Positions 9,482 to 19,347 of a DNA stretch of 64,000 nt are shown in pieces. The position numbers and the translations under genes were made by a program. The stretch lies in the NCBI GenBank assembly GCA_002356435.2, contig AP018040.2:1860001-1924000 (forward strand), in the 5' to 3' direction. Below the pieces are notes generated by a model that saw nothing but the letters and a program-made list of their open reading frames with translations, had not been told where the DNA came from and did not search any database. The first letter of the stretch is position 1. Every line of letters starts with the position of its first letter. The stretch is from Petrimonas sp. IBARAKI (GTDB lineage: Bacteria; Bacteroidota; Bacteroidia; Bacteroidales; Dysgonomonadaceae).

Positions 9482-12400
9482 ATGAAAAAGAAAAACTCAA
9501 TTAAACTATTGAAAGGTTTACTGCCCGCTGTATTGTGGGTATTTTCCTTTGCTGTGTTTGCTCAACCCATTACGGTGAGTGGAACGGTGTATGATACTAG
9601 TGGAGGGACACTCGTTGGAGTAACCCTTCAGGTGCAAGGTACTTCTGTGGGTACCGTTACCGACCTGGATGGAAACTTCAGATTGACTAATGTGAATCCA
9701 AATGCTTCATTAGAAATCTCTTATGTGGGAATGAGAACCCGGATTGTTTCTCTTAACGGGAGAACATCCATCAGCATCACGCTGGAGGAAGACACGGAAA
9801 TGTTGGAAGAACTTGTGGTTATCGGTTACCAGACGATCCGAAAAGCCGATTTAACAGGATCTGTTTCCGTATTTAATCCCGATGAAATGAAAAATACAAT
9901 CGTAACCGGTACGGTAGGGGATGCTTTAGGCACTCTTCCCGGGGTTAATGTACGCACATCCGGCGCTCCGGGTAGGGAAGGAAAAGTAGAAATTCGTGGT
10001 ACGGGAACATTTGGAAACAGTGCTCCGCTGTATGTGGTTGATGGGGTTATCTCCGGCGCAAATAGGGATTTCAACTTTAACGATATTGAAAGCATCCAGG
10101 TCTTAAAAGATGCTTCTGCTGCAGCAATTTACGGATCAAGAGCCGGAAACGGAGTAATTATTATTACCACCAAGCAAGGGAAAGAAGGGAAAATGAAGAT
10201 AGATGTCTCTTCTCGTGCAACCTTGCAATGGCTACCAAAATACGACCTTACAAACCGTAATCAATGGATTGAACTAAATGACCTGGCTTTTGCAAATGCC
10301 GGCCGACCTGCTGCCAACCATTTTGACGGAAATACAGACTGGCAAAAAGAAGTATTCAAATCCGGCATAGTACAGGATCATAATATTGCTTTTTCTGGAG
10401 GCAACAAAGATAGTCGGTATTTTATTTCAGGTAACTACCAGCATAATTCGGGAACAACTATCGGAACACAAAGCGAACGTTTCACTTTACGTTCAAATAC
10501 GTCGGCTTCACGTGATTTTGGCGATGAGGTTACATTCCGTATTGGTGAGAATATCGTGTTAAGTCACTTTGCTGTGGATGAGTTAAATACAAATCCTATT
10601 GTCGATGTTTACCGCATGCTTCCTACTATTCCTGTGTATGATCCAAACAATACAGCTAAAGGTGGATACGGATTCGGGGACGGAAGCAGGGATGTTACGT
10701 TCGGTACCAATCCCTTTGCCAAAGAAGACTTTGAAGATACGAAAAACAGTAACTTGCGCATCCGGGGAAATATTTTTACCGAACTGGAACTGCTGAAAGC
10801 ATTGAAATACAGGTTTAACATGGGATTTGATTTTAGCAACGATAGGCATACCTATTTGCGGAAAGAAGGATATTGGACGTATAATCAACCGTATGATCCC
10901 TCTTCTTTAAATAAAAATCAAGCCCAGTATCAGGGGCTCGTGTTTGATAATACCTTGGAATACAATAAAAAGTTTGGAAAACACGATATTTCTTCTGTAT
11001 TCGGACTGAGCTATCAAACATCTACCTATGAGCAAATATGGGGTACAAAAAATGATGTGCTTAGGTCCGGAGATGACTATTTCAGAAACTTGGATGCAGC
11101 CCTGACCAATCCAAAAACTGGAAATTACACCGATTTACAGAAATTATTTTCCGTTTTTGGCCGTGTAAACTATAATTACGATGAGAAGTATTTGTTCAGT
11201 TTTACCGTGCGAAGGGACGAGTCTTCTAAATTTTCACCGTCTACCCGGGTAGGGTATTTTCCTTCTGTGTCAGGAGGTTGGAGAATAAGCCAGGAGGACT
11301 TCTTTGATGTGTCCTGGCTGAATGACCTGAAGTTAAGAGCGAATTACGGGATTTTAGGAACATCGAATATTGGCGTATGGGATTGGGTGTCATTTATTAC
11401 CGTTTTCCCGCAGGCCATATTCGGCAGAAGTCAGTCATTGCAAACCGGAATGACTCAAATACGACTTGCAAATGCTGATCTCAGGTGGGAGAAGTTGACT
11501 CAGCTGAATGCCGGATTTGATGCTGTTCTGCTTAATAATAAATTGAATCTTTCGGCAGATTATTTCTTAAAAGAAACGAAGGATGTGCTTACCCCGATGC
11601 AGATATTGATGGTTACAGGCAATAACGGAGGTAATCCGTATGTGAATGCAGCTACTTTGCAGAATACGGGAGTTGAAATCTCTGCTACCTGGAGAGACAA
11701 GGTAGGCTCTGATTTTGGTTATAGCATCAATGTGAATGGCTCTTATCTTAAAAACAAAATATTGGAATTGGGATACGGACGCAAAGAATTTACACAATGG
11801 GATACTAAATCCATAGTCGGAAAACCCATCGGTGAATGGTACCTCATTAAAACTGATGGATTGTTCCGTACTCAGGAAGAAGTGGTGGCTCATACAAACA
11901 GTGAAGGAAAAGTTATTCAACCCAATGCCAAGCCGGGTGATGTAAAGTATATAGATTACAACGATGACGGAGTAATAACAGACGCCGACAGACAACACTG
12001 CGGATCCACTATCCCGAAATTCCAGCTGGGAATGAACCTTGGATTTGAATATAAAAATTTCGATCTCCAATTCCAGTTAGGAGGGGCATTTGGATATAAA
12101 GCGTTCAACGGTCCGCGCAGCGGATTTGACCGGTTTGACGACAACTCAAACTATAGGGCCAGTTACGACCCGTGGACTCCAGACAATCCAAACGCAAAAG
12201 ACCCACGGCCTATCTACGCAGATTCCCGCAATGTCCGGGGCGATCAAGACCGCTGGTTAGAGAACGGTAACTACCTAAAAGTAAAACAAATAGCTCTCGG
12301 ATATAACTTGCCTAAATCCATGCTTGGCAGTACATTCAGTGACATTCGTCTATATGTAAATGCTCAGAACCTGATCACGTTAACTTCCTATACAGGCTTG

Positions 12401-12502
12401 GATCCTGAGTTCTTAAATGGTAATATATGGGACCGCAGCTACGACGGGGGAGCTTATCCTAATCCGTATGGTGTAACTTTTGGAGCACAAATATCATTCT
12501 AA
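9482..12502 (+). CDS. SusC/RagA family TonB-linked outer-membrane transporter
   Basis: A 1006-residue outer-membrane barrel that imports oligosaccharides using TonB energy, paired with the SusD lipoprotein next to it. In order: signal peptide ending near VFAQ; a carboxypeptidase-regulatory-like beta domain at about 30-110 (ITVSGTVYDTSGG); the plug domain with the SusC signature AAIYGSRAGNGVIIITT at about 215-235; and a long barrel ending in aromatic residues (FGAQISF). No N-terminal anti-sigma-interaction extension is present, consistent with control by the hybrid sensor rather than an ECF sigma factor. The susD gene starts 20 bp after the stop. Confidence 0.96.
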   Translation: MKKKNSIKLLKGLLPAVLWVFSFAVFAQPITVSGTVYDTSGGTLVGVTLQVQGTSVGTVTDLDGNFRLTNVNPNASLEISYVGMRTRIVSLNGRTSISITLEEDTEMLEELVVIGYQTIRKADLTGSVSVFNPDEMKNTIVTGTVGDALGTLPGVNVRTSGAPGREGKVEIRGTGTFGNSAPLYVVDGVISGANRDFNFNDIESIQVLKDASAAAIYGSRAGNGVIIITTKQGKEGKMKIDVSSRATLQWLPKYDLTNRNQWIELNDLAFANAGRPAANHFDGNTDWQKEVFKSGIVQDHNIAFSGGNKDSRYFISGNYQHNSGTTIGTQSERFTLRSNTSASRDFGDEVTFRIGENIVLSHFAVDELNTNPIVDVYRMLPTIPVYDPNNTAKGGYGFGDGSRDVTFGTNPFAKEDFEDTKNSNLRIRGNIFTELELLKALKYRFNMGFDFSNDRHTYLRKEGYWTYNQPYDPSSLNKNQAQYQGLVFDNTLEYNKKFGKHDISSVFGLSYQTSTYEQIWGTKNDVLRSGDDYFRNLDAALTNPKTGNYTDLQKLFSVFGRVNYNYDEKYLFSFTVRRDESSKFSPSTRVGYFPSVSGGWRISQEDFFDVSWLNDLKLRANYGILGTSNIGVWDWVSFITVFPQAIFGRSQSLQTGMTQIRLANADLRWEKLTQLNAGFDAVLLNNKLNLSADYFLKETKDVLTPMQILMVTGNNGGNPYVNAATLQNTGVEISATWRDKVGSDFGYSINVNGSYLKNKILELGYGRKEFTQWDTKSIVGKPIGEWYLIKTDGLFRTQEEVVAHTNSEGKVIQPNAKPGDVKYIDYNDDGVITDADRQHCGSTIPKFQLGMNLGFEYKNFDLQFQLGGAFGYKAFNGPRSGFDRFDDNSNYRASYDPWTPDNPNAKDPRPIYADSRNVRGDQDRWLENGNYLKVKQIALGYNLPKSMLGSTFSDIRLYVNAQNLITLTSYTGLDPEFLNGNIWDRSYDGGAYPNPYGVTFGAQISF

Positions 12503-12522
12503 TTTTCAGAAAACTTATCACA

Positions 12523-14088
12523 ATGAAAAAAATCATATACTTATTATTCGCCGTATTCTTGCTGAATAGCTGTGATGTGAGCGTGGATAATCCGAACACC
12601 ATTACTACCGCCACATTCTGGAAAACGGAAACCGATGCACAATATGGCATCAATGCTGTGTACAACATGTTCTACAAACCGGGGACTTACAGCCGTTGGT
12701 TGTGGTTCCGGCTGGATCTAACCTCAGATGAAGGGTTTAGTCAGAGCCCCTGGGCTGAATTGAAAGAATGGACACAGTTTCAATACAGAAACTATAACTT
12801 CTGGGAAGGCAATAGCTGGACTTACCGGGATAGTTATGAAGCAATATTCAGAGCCAACCAGGTGTTGTACCACGTTCCCGAAATTCAGTTTGCAAATGAA
12901 ACCGAAAAAAACAAAATCCTCGGACAGGCATACTTTCTGAGAGGCCTTTTCTACTACAACCTGGCAGTGTTGTGGGGGAGTGAAAACAACAGTCTTCCGA
13001 TTGTTCTGGAACCATCAACGCCGGGTATGCAGCCCGAAGGCCATAATGGTATCGCTGTATACCAACAGGCAATCAGCGATTTTACAGAAGCACAGAAAGT
13101 TTTGCCGGAAGTGTGGGACGACGCCAATAAAGGACGTGCAACGAAAGGTGCTGCATTGGCTTTCAGGGCAAAATGTCACATGCAACTGCTCCAATGGAAT
13201 GAAGCTAAAAATGATTTACAATGGTTGGTAGAAGGTGAGGGCAAGAAATATTACGACCTTGCGGCCAATTACGCGGATAATTTCAGAAAAGATACGGAGA
13301 ACAATATTGAATCTGTTTTTGAGATACAGTATTCCGATATTCATAAGGCTCCTGCCGGAGACGGGGACTTTGATGTGGATCCGAACTTAGGACTGAATCG
13401 CGGTCAGTTTTTTGCTCCTCCCGGAATTGGATGGACAGACGGTGAAATACGTCCCTGGCTGGTAACAGAATTTAAAAAAGAAAAAAACCTGAACGAAGGT
13501 TACGATATACGTTTAAGACATACTGCTTTTTACAGTGAACAACATTTGGATTTTCCCAATAACGAACGGATATACCGTGAGGTCAGCAATGATGCAACGT
13601 GGAACAGGGACAACTGGAAAGGCCGTGTTTTTTATAGGAAATACAGTTCGGAGCATTTTCGCGATTTTGATGATTATCATAATCCGACCAATGTAAGGTT
13701 GGTTCGATTTGCAGACGTATTGTTGATGTACGCAGAATGTATTGCCCAGTCAGGAGGAAGCTTGTCTGATGCAATTGCACATGTCGACAGGGTAAGGGCC
13801 AGGGTAGAAATGCCGGCGCTTGCCGTCAATCATCCAGCCGTAGTCTCCAGCAAGGATGCTTTTCTGAAACGCCTACAGGTGGAGAGAGTCCTTGAATTAG
13901 CTACAGAGGGACAACGTTGGGCAGATATCAAGCGCTGGGGATTGCTGGATAACCAAGCCGGTATCGACGAATTGAAATCACGTGATCCGGATTTCAATAA
14001 TTTCATCATCGGTCGCCATAGCTGCCTGCCTATTCCTTCTGATGAAGTGAATAATAACCCCAATATTTCTCAGAATCCTGATTATTAA
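12523..14088 (+). CDS. SusD/RagB family nutrient-binding outer-membrane lipoprotein
   Basis: A 521-residue surface lipoprotein that binds the glycan and acts as the lid of the SusC barrel. A lipoprotein signal peptide has its lipid-carrying Cys at 17 (LLNSCD). Typical SusD blocks follow: the TPR-like helices (ILGQAYFLRGLFYYNLAVLW), VRLVRFADVLLMYAEC in the second half, and the C-terminal RVLELATEGQRWADIKRWG. It follows susC by 20 bp and is followed by a strong hairpin at 14099. Confidence 0.96.
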   Translation: MKKIIYLLFAVFLLNSCDVSVDNPNTITTATFWKTETDAQYGINAVYNMFYKPGTYSRWLWFRLDLTSDEGFSQSPWAELKEWTQFQYRNYNFWEGNSWTYRDSYEAIFRANQVLYHVPEIQFANETEKNKILGQAYFLRGLFYYNLAVLWGSENNSLPIVLEPSTPGMQPEGHNGIAVYQQAISDFTEAQKVLPEVWDDANKGRATKGAALAFRAKCHMQLLQWNEAKNDLQWLVEGEGKKYYDLAANYADNFRKDTENNIESVFEIQYSDIHKAPAGDGDFDVDPNLGLNRGQFFAPPGIGWTDGEIRPWLVTEFKKEKNLNEGYDIRLRHTAFYSEQHLDFPNNERIYREVSNDATWNRDNWKGRVFYRKYSSEHFRDFDDYHNPTNVRLVRFADVLLMYAECIAQSGGSLSDAIAHVDRVRARVEMPALAVNHPAVVSSKDAFLKRLQVERVLELATEGQRWADIKRWGLLDNQAGIDELKSRDPDFNNFIIGRHSCLPIPSDEVNNNPNISQNPDY

Positions 14089-14098
14089 TAAAAGCATT

Positions 14099-14133
14099 AT
14101 ACCTCCCCGGCTACCCGGTTGGGGAGGTATTTT
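14099..14133 (+). terminator. Hairpin between susD and the first GH43 gene
   Basis: A perfect 10-bp stem (ATACCTCCCC with GGGGAGGTAT) around a 12-nt GC-rich loop is followed by TTT and then A-rich sequence. It begins 11 bp after the susD stop. The weak T-run suggests partial termination or 3'-end stabilisation of the susCD transcript, giving more susCD than enzyme mRNA. That role is inference. Confidence 0.65.
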
Positions 14134-14147
14134 AAAATAAAATAGAG

Positions 14148-15110
14148 ATGAAAAAATACTGGTATCTGTTGTTTATAGGTGTATTCATAATCGCATCGTC
14201 CTGCAAAGGTGTTGATAAGGCAGATGAAGCGATTCGCTACACCACTCCTGTTTCGTTGGGCGATCCATTTATCATGCTGCATCAAGGCGTATATTACGCT
14301 TACGGTACCCAGGCCGAAGATGGAATTGAAGTATACACATCGGATAATCTTGAAGAATGGGAAAAGGTTCCTGCTCTCGCTCTTCACAAGGATAACTCTT
14401 TTGGTGACAAATGGTTTTGGGCACCTGAAGTATATTACGTTAACGGGAAGTTTTACATGTATTATACGGCAGAAGAGCATATGTGTGCGGCAACTTCCGA
14501 TTCTCCGTTGGGTCCGTTTATCCAGGAGGTTAAAAAGCCGATGCTGGAAGGTGAAAAGACTATTGATAATTCTCTGTTTATCGATGATGACGGAACTCCT
14601 TACCTTTTCTTCGATCGGTTTAATGACGGGCTAAATATCTGGGTCGCAGAACTGGAAGAGGATCTGATAACCATCAAAAAGCAAACGTTACATCCGTGCA
14701 TTCATGTATCTCAAGAATGGGAAAAAGTATGGCCCAGGGTAAATGAAGGTGCTTTCGTAACAAAACATAACGGCATGTATTACATGACGTACTCCGCAAA
14801 CAGCTATGAAAGCCCGTTCTATGGTGTCGGGTGTGCTACCGCCACGAGTATCATGGGTGAATGGACAAAATATCCGGATAATCCCCTGCTTCAGAAACCC
14901 GGTAATCTGGTTGGTGTAGGGCACAGTGCATTATTCCGGGATAAAAAAGAGAATTTGCGAATAGTTTTTCATGCACATCATGACGATAAAAATATACACC
15001 CGCGAAAGATGTACATCGGAAAAGTCGAATTCAAACAAGAAGGGGAAGTGGATAAACTTTATATTTCCCAAGAATACCTGATACCCAAATTAACGGTTAC
15101 CCAAAAATGA
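14148..15110 (+). CDS. Glycoside hydrolase family 43 lipoprotein (arabinofuranosidase/xylosidase type)
   Basis: A 320-residue five-bladed beta-propeller enzyme. A lipoprotein signal has Cys19 as the lipidation site (IIASSCKG). The three carboxylates of GH43 are visible: Asp39 in LGDPFIM as general base, Asp140 in TIDNSLFIDDDG as pKa modulator, and Glu200 in VNEGAFV as general acid. Family members remove arabinose or xylose from plant polysaccharides; the subfamily and exact linkage cannot be told by eye. It lies 59 bp after susD across a hairpin, and its product probably sits on the cell surface or facing the periplasm. Confidence 0.85.
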   Translation: MKKYWYLLFIGVFIIASSCKGVDKADEAIRYTTPVSLGDPFIMLHQGVYYAYGTQAEDGIEVYTSDNLEEWEKVPALALHKDNSFGDKWFWAPEVYYVNGKFYMYYTAEEHMCAATSDSPLGPFIQEVKKPMLEGEKTIDNSLFIDDDGTPYLFFDRFNDGLNIWVAELEEDLITIKKQTLHPCIHVSQEWEKVWPRVNEGAFVTKHNGMYYMTYSANSYESPFYGVGCATATSIMGEWTKYPDNPLLQKPGNLVGVGHSALFRDKKENLRIVFHAHHDDKNIHPRKMYIGKVEFKQEGEVDKLYISQEYLIPKLTVTQK

Positions 15111-15258
15111 ATTCATCAATCGCTACTCATTCCGTACATTCTCTGGTTGGCGTGGAGTAATTTTACCGTAGCATTCTGAGAAAAATAAAAAAATTTGTTT
15201 ATCTTGCTGACAAAAAACATAACTCTCCTTAAGACTATATGGTGTGTCTTTATTTTTG

Positions 15259-18200
15259 ATGAAATTGAAAAAACATAATCAACTCTTTATTTTGATGTTC
15301 ATCCTATTCGTTTTGAACATCAATGAGTTATTCTGTTTGCCAAGTTATTCTTTCAAACATTACAACATAAACAACGGATTATCCCAGAATACTGTCCATG
15401 CCATTTTTCAAGACAAACTCGGATTCATGTGGTTTGGCACAAAAGATGGCCTCAACCGATTTGACGGGACGTTGTTTAAAATTTATAAATTTTCTCCGGG
15501 AGAGAATTTGAGAGACAATGTATTTCATCGTATCCTTCAAGATAAACTGGATAACCTGTGGGTAGGGACCGATGACGGAATATACATTTATGACCCGCGG
15601 AAAGAAGAGTTCAACCGTTTTGAATTAACCACACCCGATAACGTATCGATAGATGGTGTGGTAAGTGATATGCTGGAAGATAAAGAAGGGGATATCTGGA
15701 TTTCCCTGGAAGAAAAAGGAGTTTTTCATTACAATTATCTCACAGGTGTCTTAACGAATTACAAAATACCACAAGCTCCAGACGGGATGAGTATGGTCAG
15801 TTTATGTCTCGGGAAAGAGGGGGATATCTGGGCATTCCCTTACAATCTTCCTTTTGTCAGTATTGATAAAAAAACAGGTAAAATAACTGACTTTAAGCTT
15901 GTTGATAACCCTGATTTATTTTACAATACGGGAGAGATATGGAAAGTAGTTGCTGATGAATACAATCAATTGCTCATCGCATCGTCTACTAAAGGCCTTA
16001 TAAGTGTAAACACCGTGAGTAAGACGCACCGCATTCTGTTGGCTGAAGACGCTGAAGGTCAGCCTATCTTTGCCCGATGTCTGACAAAGATCGATCCTAA
16101 AACGATCTGGATAGGCAGTGAATCGGGATTGTATATTTATAATACCGAAACGAGAAAAGCCGAAAACCTCCGTCACAACAGGTCCGTACCTTATTCGTTA
16201 TCTGACAACGCTATTTATTCTATTTTCAAAGACAGGGAAGGAGGTATTTGGGTGGGGTCGTTTTTTGGAGGGGTCGATTATTATTCCAATCAATACAATC
16301 AATTTGAGTTGTTTTATCCCGTGGATGGAGTGAATCGGATGAAAGGAAGCCGGGTCCGTGAATTTTGTGAAGCCCCCGATGGAAAAATCTGGATCGGGAC
16401 CGAAGACAATGGACTCAACCTCTTCGATCCCGTGAAGAATGAATTTCTACCACTTCCACTCCCGCTACAATCGCTTTACACGAATATACATGCATTATAT
16501 GCTGACGGAGACTATTTATGGATCGGAACTTTTTCAAAAGGATTAAACCGGTTTAACCTGAAAACAAACGAACTGGTTACATTCAAACAATCGGATGCGC
16601 CTAACTCCATTAGTCAAAACAGCACTTTCTCCATATACAAGGATCGGCAAAACACATTGTGGATAGGAAATCTGTCGGGATTAAATATCTATGACTACGA
16701 GAATAACAACTTCAAACAAGTCGATGCATTCCAAGGGATATATGTTCAGGATATTTTTGAAGATACAGATGGGAAAATATGGGTAGCCACTTTTACCAAG
16801 GGGCTTTACCGGCATGATCCGGCCACAGGCGCCTGGAAGATTTTTTTCCATCATCCTGCCGATGGTGGAAACACGCTGTATAATAAAATAACAAGTATAT
16901 TTGAGGACAGTCAGAAACAACTGTGGGTGGCTACGGAAGGCGGAGGTTTTTATCTTTTCGACAGGAAAAACGAAGAATTTATTCCGGTCAATAGTTCGAA
17001 AGGACTACCTAACGATGTGGTATATCAATTGCAGGAAGATTTGGATGGTAATTTATGGCTTTCAACAAATTCGGGACTTGTTAAATATGACCCTCAAACA
17101 GAATCATTCAGAAATTATACGGTTGAAAATGGACTGAAAACCAATCAGTTCAATTACCAGTCCAGTTTTAAGGCGTCAGACGGAACACTTTATTTCGGAT
17201 CAATTGACGGCTTTGTACGGTTTAATCCCTCAACCTTCAGAGAATCTGAACACGCTGTACCGGTAGTGTTTACCGAACTGTTTATTAATAATGCTCCGGT
17301 AAGCCCTAAGGATGAAAAATCACTGCTGAAACAAAGCATCTTGTTTACGGAAAACCTAACCTTAGCACACCGTAAAAACTCCTTCCGGTTAAGTTATGCA
17401 GTACTGAACTATTCAAACAGAAATGATTACCAGATACTTTATAAACTGGATGGCTTTGATAAAGAATGGATTCAGTCGGAATCAAATAACGATATCATCT
17501 ACTCTAACCTGAAACCAGGAAAGTACGTACTCTCGTTGAAATTACATAATGGATTGAAGGACAGTGATGAAGAAACACTAAAATCGTTAACTATCCATAT
17601 TCGCCCCCCATTCTGGCTTAGTAGGTGGGCCTACCTGGTTTATGTGGTGCTGTTTATAGCCGGAATAGCAGGTTTATTTCGCTTTCTGAGTTATCGTAGC
17701 CAAAAAATACAAAGAGAGAGAATGCAAATTTTCGGGCAACAGAAAGAACGGGAACTGTATCGTTCGAAAATTGATTTCTTCACCAACGTTGCCCACGAAA
17801 TTCGCACCCCGCTGTCCCTTATTAAGGCACCACTGGATTATGTGATTAATACGGAAGAGGTGTCAGAAGGCGTAAAAGAGAACCTGCAGATCATGAGCAA
17901 GAATACGGACCGGCTTCTTAACCTGACCAACCAGCTGCTCGATTTCCAAAAAACCGAGTCGGATGCGTATCTGTTGAATCTTGAACCGAGAAACGTATCG
18001 GAACTGATCCGGGAGACGTCACTTCGTTTTACCCCCCTGGCAAAGCAGAAAGGATTGCTTTTTGATATGGATCTCCCCGAAAAGGATATGTACGTGCAGG
18101 TGGATAAGGAGGCATTCCTGAAAATTATCAGCAACCTGATAAATAATGCTATCCGGTATTGCAAAAGCTTCGTGAGGCTTAAGGCTTACATCGCCGGAGA

Positions 18201-19233
18201 TAATGAAGACAGCTGGTTTCACCTGATTACAGACAATGACGGAGAAAAAATCCCCGACGAACATAAGCAGGCAATCTTCAAACCTTTCGTGCAACTGGAC
18301 AAGGATGACCGGACGGTTAACGGTACCGGGATTGGCCTAGCGCTATCACGTTCATTGACTGAGCTTCACAAAGGAACACTCGACCTGGAGGACTCGGAGG
18401 ATACTGTCCGGTTCCACCTCGTACTGCCGGTAGGAAGCTCAACAGACGTAATCCTGGAATTTTCCGGTGAAACGGGTAAGTCATCCCATACAACCATCCT
18501 GTTGGTAGACGATGATCCGGAATTGCTTCATTTTGAAGAGAAATTTCTCTCCCCTCACTACCATGTGTTAACGGCAAGGAACGGTAAAGAAGCCTTGGAA
18601 GTGCTGCGGGAGGCTAATGTGAACTTGGTAGTTTGTGACATCATGATGCCCGAGATGGACGGTTTTGAGTTTACCCGACGGGTAAAATCCAATATCGAGT
18701 TCAGCCATATCCCCGTGATATTATTGACGGCAAAAGTAAACGTGGAGTCAAAGGTACAAGGGTTTGAGATCGGTGCGGATGCGTATATCGATAAACCTTT
18801 CTCCCTGGAAGTATTGTTGGCGCAGATTGCCAACTTGTTGCAAAACCGGGAAAAATTACGTGAAACATTTTTAAAACATCCCTATATTGGTGCCAACAGC
18901 GTGGCCCTTACCAAGTCAGACGAAGAATTTATCCGGAAGCTGCATGCTATTGTACTTGAAAATATAGACAACTCCGGCTTTATCGTGGAAGATATCGCCG
19001 AGCAGTTCAACATGAGCCGTGCCAGTTTTTATCGAAAAATAAAAGGCGTACTCAATCTGACACCCAACGAGTATATCCGGGTGGAACGTTTGAAAAAAGC
19101 CGCTCAGCTGCTCAAGGAAAAAACATACAAGGTGAACGAAATCTGTTACATGGTAGGATTTAACTCTCCTTCCTATTTTTCGAAATGCTTTCAACAACAA
19201 TTCGGGGTCCTGCCAAGAGATTTTGAGCAATAA
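15259..19233 (+). CDS. Hybrid two-component system sensor/regulator (HTCS)
   Basis: A one-protein signalling system of about 1324 residues that senses an oligosaccharide in the periplasm and activates the locus. In order: signal anchor; about 14 Reg_prop propeller repeats (motif IWIGT-x-x-GL); a Y_Y_Y domain near 700-785; a transmembrane helix near 790-812; HisKA with phospho-acceptor His846 (NVAHEIRTPLS); HATPase with GTGIGLALS; a receiver with phospho-acceptor Asp1127 (VVCDIMMPEMDG); and a C-terminal AraC-type helix-turn-helix ending near PRDFEQ. The ATG at 15259 is preferred to the upstream GTG at 15244 because the signal anchor starts there. All signalling residues are intact. Confidence 0.96.
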   Translation: MKLKKHNQLFILMFILFVLNINELFCLPSYSFKHYNINNGLSQNTVHAIFQDKLGFMWFGTKDGLNRFDGTLFKIYKFSPGENLRDNVFHRILQDKLDNLWVGTDDGIYIYDPRKEEFNRFELTTPDNVSIDGVVSDMLEDKEGDIWISLEEKGVFHYNYLTGVLTNYKIPQAPDGMSMVSLCLGKEGDIWAFPYNLPFVSIDKKTGKITDFKLVDNPDLFYNTGEIWKVVADEYNQLLIASSTKGLISVNTVSKTHRILLAEDAEGQPIFARCLTKIDPKTIWIGSESGLYIYNTETRKAENLRHNRSVPYSLSDNAIYSIFKDREGGIWVGSFFGGVDYYSNQYNQFELFYPVDGVNRMKGSRVREFCEAPDGKIWIGTEDNGLNLFDPVKNEFLPLPLPLQSLYTNIHALYADGDYLWIGTFSKGLNRFNLKTNELVTFKQSDAPNSISQNSTFSIYKDRQNTLWIGNLSGLNIYDYENNNFKQVDAFQGIYVQDIFEDTDGKIWVATFTKGLYRHDPATGAWKIFFHHPADGGNTLYNKITSIFEDSQKQLWVATEGGGFYLFDRKNEEFIPVNSSKGLPNDVVYQLQEDLDGNLWLSTNSGLVKYDPQTESFRNYTVENGLKTNQFNYQSSFKASDGTLYFGSIDGFVRFNPSTFRESEHAVPVVFTELFINNAPVSPKDEKSLLKQSILFTENLTLAHRKNSFRLSYAVLNYSNRNDYQILYKLDGFDKEWIQSESNNDIIYSNLKPGKYVLSLKLHNGLKDSDEETLKSLTIHIRPPFWLSRWAYLVYVVLFIAGIAGLFRFLSYRSQKIQRERMQIFGQQKERELYRSKIDFFTNVAHEIRTPLSLIKAPLDYVINTEEVSEGVKENLQIMSKNTDRLLNLTNQLLDFQKTESDAYLLNLEPRNVSELIRETSLRFTPLAKQKGLLFDMDLPEKDMYVQVDKEAFLKIISNLINNAIRYCKSFVRLKAYIAGDNEDSWFHLITDNDGEKIPDEHKQAIFKPFVQLDKDDRTVNGTGIGLALSRSLTELHKGTLDLEDSEDTVRFHLVLPVGSSTDVILEFSGETGKSSHTTILLVDDDPELLHFEEKFLSPHYHVLTARNGKEALEVLREANVNLVVCDIMMPEMDGFEFTRRVKSNIEFSHIPVILLTAKVNVESKVQGFEIGADAYIDKPFSLEVLLAQIANLLQNREKLRETFLKHPYIGANSVALTKSDEEFIRKLHAIVLENIDNSGFIVEDIAEQFNMSRASFYRKIKGVLNLTPNEYIRVERLKKAAQLLKEKTYKVNEICYMVGFNSPSYFSKCFQQQFGVLPRDFEQ

Positions 19234-19301
19234 GTTCTGCATTTGAGATTGTATTTATACTTTTTGATCAATTTGCTCTCATTTTTTCTGTTTAAAGTAA
19301 C

Positions 19302-19309
19302 TATTTTCG
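19302..19309 (+). promoter_or_regulatory. Candidate -7 element for the GH2-to-NIPSNAP gene cluster
   Basis: TATTTTCG is a one-base variant of TAnnTTTG and resembles the TACTTTCG found upstream of susC. It is 38 bp before the GH2 start codon. A TTTGAGAT word at 19242-19249 is shared with the susC control region. Confidence 0.35.
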
Positions 19310-19347
19310 TGGAATAAAAAATATTAATTCATTAAAATAATATCAGC

